From assembly GCF_037975245.1 (NCBI RefSeq), contig NC_092578.1, forward strand, positions 9,032,359-9,096,358: a stretch of DNA of 64,000 nt, read 5' to 3'. The notes beneath the pieces were generated by a model, which worked only from the letters and a program-made list of their open reading frames with translations, made no database searches and had not been told where the DNA came from. Source of the DNA: Apostichopus japonicus (Eukaryota; Echinodermata; Holothuroidea; Aspidochirotida; Stichopodidae). The translations under genes and the position numbers were made by a program. Of the stretch, positions 1 through 22,292 are shown piece after piece. Position 1 is the stretch's first letter, and each line of letters begins with the position of its first letter.

Positions 1-486
1 TCCTCCAGACTCCCCCGCTCAGTTTCCACCTCCGCAGGCAATTTTCCTTGCGGTAAACCTAGATGCCAAATATGCCCCCATATTACCCCAGGCACCGTGG
101 TCAAGATTCCCAATGTTGACTTTAGTCTTAGACCCCCTTCCCTCTCTTGTGATTCTATTAATGTTATTTACATTTTCTATTGTGTACTTTGCAAAGAGGG
201 CAATTATGTAGGTGAAACAGGCTCCCGATTCCGCTTACGTTTTAATAATGATCACAAAAAATCTATTCGTGATAATTTTGCAGGATTCCCAGTGTCCGAA
301 CATTTCAATCTTCATAGTCATTCTCTAAAAAACCTACAATGTATTTTAATTGCCTCGAACTTCAAATCAACTACTGAACGTAAACGTAAAGAAATCGATT
401 GGATCTTTCGTATTAAGTCTCACATCACCGGCCTCAACAAAGACTTGGGACCAGTTAACAACTACCAGTTCTACAAGCATATGTAA
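1..486 (+). CDS. Penelope-like retroelement, C-terminal linker and GIY-YIG endonuclease (5' end outside window)
   Basis: The frame is open from base 1, so the protein starts before the window; 161 codons plus a stop remain. It opens with a Cys-rich linker (FPCGKPRCQICPH; Cys codons at 49, 64 and 73), the zinc-binding segment that precedes the nuclease in Penelope-like elements (PLEs). A GIY-YIG domain follows: VIYIFYC from about base 163, then NYVGETG with its Tyr codon at 205, the Arg-rich RFRLRF helix, and a downstream KEIDWIF helix that can supply the catalytic Glu. In PLEs this domain nicks target DNA for reverse transcription. The reverse transcriptase would lie left of base 1. The element sits antisense in the intron after integrin beta exon 13. 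No stop or frameshift breaks the visible part, so the copy may be young. Confidence 0.85.
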   Translation, partial: SSRLPRSVSTSAGNFPCGKPRCQICPHITPGTVVKIPNVDFSLRPPSLSCDSINVIYIFYCVLCKEGNYVGETGSRFRLRFNNDHKKSIRDNFAGFPVSEHFNLHSHSLKNLQCILIASNFKSTTERKRKEIDWIFRIKSHITGLNKDLGPVNNYQFYKHM

Positions 487-618
487 TCCGTTCTTTGCTC
501 CTTAATCCGCTTCCTGTATAGTCATGGTTTATTTGGTTTTAATTCCATCATTGCAACTTACACTTATCTAGCGTCATACTTTCATTGTGTCACATTTTGT
601 ACTTCTCATTCGACTGCC

Positions 619-677
619 AAGTATTGCTGACGAAGGTCCCAGGGGGACCGAAAATTCCAATATATTTTCTAAAACTT
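619..677 (+). ncRNA. candidate type I hammerhead ribozyme in the PLE tail
   Basis: The core box CTGACGA (627-633) matches the hammerhead consensus CUGANGA. It is followed by a perfect 5-bp stem II (GGTCC 635-639 with GGACC 645-649) and the GAAA box at 650-653. Helix III would be only two A-T pairs (653/668, 654/667), closing before C669 as cleavage base. Stem I pairs 619-626 with 670-677: seven of eight positions, one a G-T wobble, with one A-A mismatch. PLEs are known to carry hammerheads with minimal helix III. The short helix III keeps confidence moderate. Confidence 0.45.
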
Positions 678-764
678 ACTCCTTATTTGTCAATTATGAG
701 TCATATCTTATTTCTCTGGTTTTCTCTAATAACATTTTCTTTTGGAGTAAACGTGGATTTTCGT

Positions 765-765
<1 letters not shown>

Positions 766-842
<77 letters not shown>
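766..842. repeat. (TA)n microsatellite
   Basis: About 77 bases of nearly pure TA dinucleotide directly follow the PLE tail. Long Ile/Tyr open frames across it are repeat artefacts. Confidence 0.97.
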
Positions 843-847
<5 letters not shown>

Positions 848-1122
848 TTTAGATATAGATATATAATAAAAAATGTATATATATTAGTGAATGTACGAGA
901 GCAGGACTCTAATCCCCAAAATGAAGTGATAAATAATTCGTAAAGGATACTTGAGATAAATGTGGACGTTAAACCTGTTGGCCGATAGGTTTCCAATTAA
1001 AGAAAGGGTAGTCCTCAGTCCACCACCAGCCTCTTCCCTTTTCTTCTCCTCGGCCTCTATTGTGAACAGGCCTTCAGTATCATTCTAAAGGTATAGTAAG
1101 TGTTATATGACATATAGTTTAC

Positions 1123-14898
<13,776 letters not shown>

Positions 14899-14910
14899 TG
14901 CTGTAGATAG

Positions 14911-15862
14911 CTGTGGGTAAAAAAAGAAAGAAAAACGAACATTAATAAAAAACCTAAGTTATACACATCGCTATCGGAAAATAAATCCGTGAGAAAGCTC
15001 AATGCCTTTAATTAATAACTTACCAATCTATAATCCGTGTATAATAAACAAAATATTATAAAAATCCTCTTGCTCGCCCTGTTGAGAAATTATCGTCACC
15101 ATTAACGTTTATGTGTTCAATATCGTATGTTAAACTATACAATATAAGTAAATATGTTAGCTATGAACGATATTTAACATAGTTGGCCTACCAAGACAAA
15201 AGCCAGACCTCAGAGGTAGGAGGCATTGAAGGATATTATCTAACTGTTTCGATTTAATAAATGGGAACTACTTTCGCTACGATATATATATATCACCGAA
15301 TAAGCGTGTGAACAGTTCACAATTCACGTTAACACTTTTGTCGTTTATTATATAGTCAAATGCAGGGTTGTAAATCAGTTACTATACATACACAACGAGA
15401 TTTGAATTCAGGAAGTTTTGGCCATGAATACTTCCTGCCATATGTAACAATAATTACACGTCTGCGTATATTCCCCGAAACTTTGACGGAAAATCAAACA
15501 GAATTGTCTTTTTTTCAGACCCCTCGAAAAACATCATTTTCAACATACATGATTTAAAGCGGTCTACCAAAATGATAATAACAGATGATAATAAATATGT
15601 GATAATATAACGAAGGAAGTACCAACAACAAGTACAGTATAGCATACGCAAGAACAGCAACAACAGATATAACACAGAATGCTGTGGTAGTCACGGGTGT
15701 AGTCACGGGGGACCGGCGGCCTAGCCTCACCATATTTGTCGGCCCCTCCCCCATTAAGAAAAACTGCCGGAATTGGTCATGCCTGCCCCCTACACGCCCC
15801 AACGCTGTACACGTAAAAAATGCCATAGAGTTATCTTAGATTACTGTCCACGATCAAGAGCG
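14911..15862. other. Upstream of integrin beta coding region: nothing recognised
   Basis: AT-rich sequence. A 5' UTR exon or promoter of integrin beta may be here or further right, but I cannot point to one. Confidence 0.6.
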
Positions 15863-16232
15863 CAGTGGCGGAGCGTCCATATAGTCAGGGGGCGGATGCC
15901 CACCTGACGGACTCAAATGGACCGCTGGCGCCCTTTTCAGCTCTTTACCAATGTTTACTTATTCGCGATTATTGACTTTTTTTATTGCGCTCTCATCTAC
16001 CTATTGACATTTGTCACAGTTTGTTGGCGATGACACCTATTTATTCTTCGTTAATCTGCAAATTAGCCAGGCCCGGAAAGGGTCATTTCCGACGATCTAG
16101 GGAGTATCTTTACTCAAAAAATTCCTGTACGCTACGCTTCAACCTGTGGTGGCGCTCCGCTTAGATAGTGTCGAAAGCGCCCCTACAGACAATTCTCGCC
16201 CCTCTTGACCAATACCCCTAGCTCCGCCACTG
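15863..16232. mobile_element. hAT-type non-autonomous element (copy C, 370 bp)
   Basis: Perfect 12-bp terminal inverted repeats CAGTGGCGGAGC. The flanking 8-mers are CAAGAGCG and ATAGAGAG (five of eight identical), as expected for an old, decayed target duplication. It shares a subterminal 19-mer with copy A at 16147 and neighbouring similar sequence, placing both in one family. Confidence 0.75.
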
Positions 16233-16243
16233 ATAGAGAGTAA

Positions 16244-17905
16244 ACATCGGATATTCTGAGGCTAAGGATCTTGCCAACAAGTTCATGTCCTTTTCACTGA
16301 AAAAGTGGAGAATATAAGGGCCATTCTACCTCAGTCGCAGCAACGTGGGGCTGAATCCTGTCATCTACTTCGCACCCAGGTGGGTACGCAATCTGGTCAC
16401 TGCTCACTGCAGAGTCTACGACCATCTAATGATGATGAGATACGCAAAATTGTGAAACAATCACCTTGTAAGTCATGTGCTTAGACCCACTACCAACTTG
16501 GATGCTGATAGATGTACCGGTATTAGATAATATACTGCCAGTGATGACAAAGATTATCAACAAATCACTCGCATCTGGTGTAGTGCCGGAGTCGATGAAA
16601 ACTGCTCTGGTGACTCCGATCTTGAAAAAACCATCAGCAGACCCAGAAATATTCCAGAACTATAGACCTGTAAGTAACCTAACATTTCTATCTAAGGTAC
16701 TTGAAAGAGTCGTTGCCTCACCACTGAATGAGCATATATACTCTCATAATCCACACGACACTTTCCAGTCTGCCTACAAACCGCACCACAGCACTGAGAC
16801 TGCACTCTTGCGTGTTCAAATTGATATTCGGTGTATGCTTGATGGTGGTGGTATCGTCATTCTTGTATTACAAGATCTGAGTGCAGCATTCGATACCGTG
16901 GACCACGACGTCCTCCTATGCAAAATACACCGCCATAGTTTTGCTGATGACACTCAATTATATACGGTTATTAGAGAGATCAAAGGTCCAGCACAGGTGC
17001 ATCAAGAATGCCTAAAGTTGGAATGCTGCTTAAATGAAATTCAGCATTGACTCACTGACAACTTCCTGAAAGGAAATCCATTGAAAACTGAAATAAAGCT
17101 AGTTGGTACGCCCCAACGTCTCAAACTAGTGAACATTGATTCAATCACAGTAGCTGGGGCTGATGTTAAAATCTCCGGAGCCCCTGTACGTAACCTCGGT
17201 GTCCTGTTTGATCCTCAGCTGTCTATTAGGCCGTATGTCTACTCTGTCGTCAAGTCGGGCTATTTTCATCTCAGAAATATTGCCTTAGACCGAAGGCAGC
17301 TCAGCAAAAGTGCGACACGATCGATCACGCAGGCACTTGTAATGTCTCGCCTGGATTATGGCAATAGCCTTCTGTACGGGATCACCAATGAGTTGATGAA
17401 TAAATTACAAATGTTTCAAAACAATGCTGCTCGCCTTGTTGCGAAAACTCTCAATCGAGCCCATATAACACCTGTACTTCGTGAACTTCACTGGTTACCT
17501 GTACGTGCAAGAATAGATTTAAAATTTTGTATCTCACCTTTATGGCACTCAACGGGGAAGCTCCATTGTACTTAGCAGAATTAGTCCATCGTTACATTCC
17601 ACCAAGATCGCTGAGGTCCCCAAATAAATATTTGCTTGCGGAGCCATCATTTCATTCAACTAACTTTGGCGGGCGAGCTTTCTCCGTGATGGCCCCACGA
17701 CTGTGGAACAATCTCATTGCCAAACAAGAGGCACCTATTTCTCCATCCAGTAAGACGGATCTCAAAAAACAGTTAAAAACTATCCTTTTTGAGAAATATC
17801 ACAGTTAGACCCTTTATTTGGGAGCGCATTTGAACATTGCCTTGTGCTCTGGATACCTGCGCTATATAAATAACAGTTATTATTATTATTATTATTATTA
17901 TTATT
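16244..17905 (+). pseudogene. Broken non-LTR retrotransposon ORF2 (Jockey/CR1/L2-like) with (TTA)n tail
   Basis: Pieces of one reverse transcriptase lie in order: a linker with FTEKVENIRAILPQ (frameshifted), LDPLPTWML, NYRPVSNLTFLSKVLERVV, FQSAYKPHHSTETALLR, DLSAAFDTVDHDVLL, then FADDTQLY with the catalytic Asp pair. Roughly 90 residues that normally separate the AFDTVDHD and FADD blocks, including the PQGS motif, are missing, so the copy has an internal deletion. Further breaks are a stop at 17048-17050 and a frameshift near 17530. The thumb/C-terminal region runs to a stop at 17806-17808. The 3' end CTGCGCTATATAAATAA followed by ATT repeats is typical of this LINE group. Confidence 0.88.
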
Positions 17906-18375
17906 CTCAATAGGCGGCTGGCGCGAGCCAGATTCGGTCTACAAAAGTTTTCATCCTGTCCACGAAAGCATATGGGCAAATGACCTTATGTAACTACTAT
18001 GACAATTTGATCCTAGTAGGAAATCAACTGAGAGCCCATTGGCCTATACAGATGCCATTTTTACTTTCACCGGGACGTTAAATTTTAAAGGTCGTAGGAG
18101 AGTCCTTTCAATTGAGGAGTGGGTGGGATGGGGGGGGGGCGGAGGGAATAGAGTTCTAAGAGGAGGACTGTCTACACAAATTTAGCATTTGTAAGATGTA
18201 GTGTAGGTTGCATATTAAACAGATAAGCCCTATAGGTGAGGCAGCTACTCCTACAAGAATCCGTGGTTGGAAGCTTGGATTGAAATAAGTAAGGGGGCAG
18301 GCATGATCTGGAGGGCCCCGTTCTGATTTACTTTTGGTAATTAAAACTAACCCCCAGCAAAAACATTTTGCTCAA
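17906..18375. other. Spacer between LINE and (GATAA)n: nothing recognised
   Basis: Includes a G-rich run near 18127-18145. No coding or RNA signal seen. Confidence 0.6.
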
Positions 18376-18521
18376 AGATAAGATAAGATAAGATAAGATA
18401 AGATAAGATAAGATAAGATAAGATAAGATAAGATAAGATAAGATAAGATAAGATAAGATAAGATAAGATAAGATAAGATAAGATAAGATAAGATAAGATA
18501 AGATAAGATAAGATAAGATAA
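18376..18521. repeat. (GATAA)n pentanucleotide array
   Basis: About 29 near-perfect AGATA/GATAA units. It abuts the 5'-truncated end of the next LINE. GATAA is also the core GATA-factor site, so the array is a dense cluster of potential sites, with no evidence of use. Confidence 0.96.
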
Positions 18522-19835
18522 CAGCAACCTCTTGCATAAAACCCGATAAGCCTGGTATTGTAAGACAAGTTATCCTATTTATGACCAAACCATTAACCCA
18601 TATTTGCAATTTGTCGTTCAATACCGGTATTTTTCCTGATATGCTAAAAATTGCCAAGATCATCCCTGTTTTTAAGAAAGGGGATTCAGAAAACTTTGAA
18701 AATTATCGACCAATATCACTGTTACCATGTTTTTCCAAAATAGTTGAAAGACTTATGTATGATCGTATTTTTAACTTTATTTCAAAATATAACATTTTAT
18801 GCCAGGAACAGTATGGATTCCGTCCTGAACACTCCACTGAGGTAGCACTAGCTGATGCCATTGACAATTTGTAAAGTAATCTTGACAAGAATAGTACCTG
18901 TGTCGGGGTTTTCCTGGACCTCTCAAAGGCCTTTGACACAATAGACCACACACTTCTGCTTAACAAATTACACCGTTACGGCATAAGAGGAACCCCCCTA
19001 AATTGGATCGACAGTTACTTAGCAAACCGCTACCAATATACATCCTACAAAATGCTCATTCCCAACCGGAGAGAATTCAATGTGGTGTGCCACAAGGCTC
19101 TATACTTGGTCCATTGCTTTTTATCCTATATATTAATGACATTACCAATGTTTCTGATAAAGTTAAAGTTGTTTTGTTTGCTGACGACACAAATATTTTC
19201 TTCGTATCACAATCGAGAACTTTATTTCATATTGAAGTATCAACTGAATTAGACAAGTTCAGCGGCTGGTTCGCTGGCAACAAATAATCATTGAATATTG
19301 ATCAAACAAACTATATAGTATTTAATACTTCTAAAATTTTTACATGGAATGCTGTTATTACTATGGGTGGTAAACGACTACAACAAGTCAATAGGACTAG
19401 AATTTTAGGCGTATATATAGATCATGAACTTAAATGGTGTGACCACATTACAACTTTCTGTAAAAAAGTTGCAAAAAACACCGGTGTTTTAACTAAGCTT
19501 AAGCATTATCTGCCACAACACATTTTAAAGATTCTCTATCAGACATTAGTCCAGCCACATATTACGTATTGTTGTAACATATGGTCTGGTACTAGATATA
19601 CCATTCTGAATCCCATTTGTATTACACAGAAGAGAGCAGTCCGCCATATAACACGTGCCAAACCACCTGACCACACAAATCCTCTTTTTAAGCTTTCTAA
19701 TTTGTTAAAAACTGATGACATTATTAGGGTTAACCTTGCTACATTTGCTTATAAGGCATGGAATGGACTGTTACCAAATGCTTTTAATGACTACTTAAAA
19801 GGATTGTCTGGTGGCCCAAAGAAGTTACCTTAAAA

Positions 19836-21065
19836 AATAGTAAATAATTTTCCAAACATGTTGTCAAAGTATGAGAACGCTAATGTTGCGTTTGACAGAG
19901 AAACGATTTTTTAATCGTTATGGATAGACATTTCAAATATGATTTGAACAGTACAATACGTGACGTCAGCTCTGCCATAGCAGATTGCGTCATAACCCAC
20001 CCTCCGCACAGTACCTATACGGTAATCACAACAAAAACAGCGTGTGTATACAGATAAATTTCTTCCTTAATTTCCGGTGAAATTTCTTAAAAATTAGATA
20101 TGTTTTCAAAAACTCCTTAAGCCACCATGTACTTGAGCGGTGGTTCCGTGGTCTTTGTGTAACACAAGGTAAATTTTAACAGCAGACTCTGAGTTGTTCA
20201 GGCTATACATCGCGCTATCCAGCTCCAACGCGAAAAATGTTCGCATGTAGGCTGTACTCAAACGTTGACAATCGGACAGTTCTGCGAAGCCTAAGCTTTT
20301 CAGCGCTATATTCTGCTCTGACAACGATTCGATCAATTTCTTCAATAATTTCCGGTGAAATTTCTTATAAATTAGATATGATTTAAAAAACTCCTTAAGC
20401 CGCAATACATTTGGTAGATCGGTGGTTTAGTGGTCTTTGTGTAACACAAGATAAGTTTTAACAGCAGGCTCTTCGTTGTTTATACATCGCGGTATCCAGC
20501 TCCAGCGCGAAGAATGTTCGCGTGTATAGGCTACCCTAACGTTTACAATCGGACAGTTCTGCGATGACATCGATCCCGCCAAGTTTCATCTTTCGGTTTA
20601 ACGAATACTTTATAAGTTTCCTTTTACTGTTAATTTGATCCGTGAATTTTATTTCAGCGAGTTCGAAGAACAGTTAATGAACTGTGGTTTGAGTGTGAGT
20701 GTACTATGTGTAACGCTATACAAGTACACCAACTGAGCATTGTAGTATATACGTTCGCGAGTATGTACGTTATATATATGAGGCAATTCAATGTGCTTAC
20801 ACGTGAGTTAATTTGCTGCGGAATTGGGAGTGCTAACTTCAAGTCGCCTGTTTTGCCTATCTGCAAGCACTACGTCAAACACCATATTGAAGCGTTCGAA
20901 CAAACGGTACTTTTGGTGAGAAACTGGTGAATTTGAAAACCAGATTTCTACAAGAAGAAAATGTCGAATGGGGACAATTTTTACATGGTTAGAAAGAGAA
21001 AAATAATAACTACAAGGACAATGTATCAAAATCTTCCACCAGACAATTCCTTTAATATGTAACAG
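19836..21065. mobile_element. Unclassified insertion inside the second LINE
   Basis: This stretch interrupts the LINE C-terminal coding region. It contains a tandemly duplicated segment but no recognisable transposase, and I could not define terminal repeats or a target duplication. Confidence 0.5.
20071..20564. repeat. Tandem duplication, two units 278 bases apart
   Basis: Units at 20071-20287 and 20349-20564. Both begin TTTCCGGTGAAATTTCTTA, share GGTCTTTGTGTAACACAAG and end AATCGGACAGTTCTGCGA, with about 15-20% scattered differences judged by eye. Confidence 0.85.
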
Positions 21066-21313
21066 TGATATTCATCATTACAATACCAGATTTTCAGGCA
21101 ATGCACATTATAACAGGTATAATTCTACAATGGGGATGTTATCACTTAGGGCACGTACAATCAAAACATGGAATTCTCTATCAGACAATATTACAAATAA
21201 ACCTTCTACAAAATCATTCAGAAGAAACTTTATTCAAAAAATTATTGCATCTTATTAATTGAACATGTTCATTTTTTCTTATATATTAAGTTTAATTTTT
21301 CCTTTTCTTTACA

Positions 21314-21363
21314 GGGAGTCCTCTACTTTGTTAAACCATCTGAAGGTTTTTTAGAGGACTTCC
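21314..21363 (+). other. Stem-loop in the LINE 3' UTR
   Basis: GGAGTCCTCTA (from 21315) pairs with TAGAGGACTTCC (to 21363) around a loop of about 26 bases. In several LINE families the RT recognises a 3' stem-loop in its RNA, so this is a plausible recognition hairpin. Confidence 0.6.
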
Positions 21364-21672
21364 TATCACATTGTATATATTCACGTGATAAAACAAATAA
21401 ATCAATCAATCCATCCATCAACCTATGTATTCCAGGGTTAGGAATACCACGTAAAAATACATTGCAAGTGAGTATCATATTCCTACCGACTACTTTTTTT
21501 TTAAATGTATAAACCCAGGATATAACTCTCGATATATGTGGACACTCCCAAAACAGGGAGGTACAAGGTACAAAGGTACAAACAAGGTAACAAGTTATAA
21601 AGGTACAAACAGGGAGGTAAGGTACAAACCTTAAGCAAAATTAGACGATAAGTTGAAGAAATTTCAAAACTA

Positions 21673-21745
21673 AGGCACCACCCGGATTCAAACCGGGGAT
21701 CTCCTGTTTACTAGATAGGCGCTTTACCAACTAAGCCATGGCGCC
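21673..21745 (-). tRNA. tRNA-Thr (anticodon AGU), copy 1
   Basis: The minus strand starts GGCGCCATGGCTTAGTTGG with A box, anticodon loop CTAGTAA (AGT), T arm around GGTTTGAATCC and 3' GGTGCC. A run of four T lies just downstream for pol III termination. Two weak points: an A-C mismatch in the anticodon stem and T for C in the B box. Close to the animal tRNA-Thr(AGU) consensus; function uncertain. Confidence 0.85.
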
Positions 21746-21865
21746 TTATTGCTGTTGGGTTGACCGAAACATGCATATATATAGTTATTCCAGATTGAAA
21801 CACGGTAATTAACTTAAAAACATGAAAAGGTAACGGCGGTATGATTTAAAGTAATCCCAAAAGAC

Positions 21866-21936
21866 GGCACCACCGGATTCGAACCAAGGTTCTCCTGTTT
21901 ACTAGGCAGGCGCTTTACCAACTAGGCCATCGCGCC
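21866..21936 (-). pseudogene. tRNA-Thr (AGU) copy 2, probably decayed
   Basis: A and B boxes (GGTTCGAATCC) and the AGT loop remain. The acceptor stem has a G-G clash, the T stem has lost a base, and the anticodon stem has a C-A pair. Confidence 0.75.
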
Positions 21937-22055
21937 TTATTGTTGTTAGGTTGACCGACAAACACGCATAGATAGTTATTCCAGATTGAAACACGGTAAT
22001 TAACTTAAAAACATGAAAAGGTAACGGCGGTATTAGTTAAAGTAATCCCAAAAGA

Positions 22056-22104
22056 AGGCACCACCCGGATTCGAACCGGGGATCTCCTGCTTACTAGACA
22101 GGGG
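22056..22104 (-). pseudogene. tRNA-Thr (AGU) copy 3, 5' truncated
   Basis: Anticodon arm CCTGT-CTAGTAA-GCAGG, variable loop, T arm with perfect GGTTCGAATCC and the 3' acceptor strand are intact. The 5' acceptor strand and D arm are replaced by unrelated sequence after 22104. Confidence 0.85.
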
Positions 22105-22219
22105 CTTTTCGGTTTCTGTTTTTCATTGACGCATATGTGGCTAGTAGTTATACAATTGTGATATCAGGGTACAAACCTTAAACAAAATTAGACGATAAGT
22201 TGAAGAAATTTCAAAACTA

Positions 22220-22292
22220 AGGCACCACCCGGATTTGAACCGGGGATCTCCTGTTTACTAGACAGGCGCTTTACCAACTAAGCCATAGCGCC
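22220..22292 (-). tRNA. tRNA-Thr (anticodon AGU), copy 4 (best candidate gene)
   Basis: A complete cloverleaf: acceptor GGCGCTA/TGGTGCC with two G-T wobbles, D arm GGCTTAGTTGGTAAAGC, anticodon stem CCTGT/ACAGG perfect around CTAGTAA, T arm CCCGG-TTCAAAT-CCGGG perfect, discriminator U. A TTTT run follows. Of the four copies this is the most likely to be functional. Confidence 0.9.

Larger units (their letters stand above)
1..765 (+). mobile_element. 3' part of a Penelope-like element with non-coding tail
   Basis: The element comprises the nuclease end (stop at 484-486) plus about 280 bases of non-coding tail running up to a (TA)n array. The tail contains the hammerhead-like motif at 619-677. 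The exact 3' boundary is not visible because the tail runs into the TA repeat. Confidence 0.7.
18526..21425 (+). pseudogene. Second broken non-LTR retrotransposon (Jockey/CR1-like), split by an insertion
   Basis: The reverse transcriptase reads through PLTHICNLSFNTGIFPDMLK, NYRPISLLPCFSKIVERLMY, QYGFRPEHSTE, then a stop at 18872-18874. DLSKAFDTIDHTLLLNKLHR follows, then a frameshift near 19050, CGVPQGSILGPLLFILYIND, and LFADDTN with the catalytic Asp pair. After a stop at 19285-19287 the connection domain continues to about 19833. The extreme C-terminus reappears at about 21072-21260 (HHYNTRFSGNAHYN, then SLRARTIKTWNSLSDN), so about 1.2 kb of unrelated DNA lies between. The 3' UTR has a stem-loop and an AATC-type tail. 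The 5' end is truncated at the GATAA array. Confidence 0.88.
21613..22292. repeat. Tandem tRNA-Thr cluster with shared spacers
   Basis: The spacer after copy 1 (21746-21865) is almost identical to that after copy 2 (21937-22055), giving a unit of about 190 bases. The lead-in to copy 1 (21613-21677) recurs before copy 4 (22157-22224). The cluster therefore grew by local duplication. Confidence 0.88.

Noticed and set aside
585-996. Open frames ending or starting in Tyr-Ile repeats around 585-996, and similar ones at 11.7-11.9 kb and 13.0-13.7 kb.
   Set aside because: Produced by (TA)n microsatellites, which have no stop in that frame.
20106-20405. 99-codon minus-strand ORF with helical composition.
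   Set aside because: Falls within the duplicated insertion, and the second duplicate does not keep the frame.
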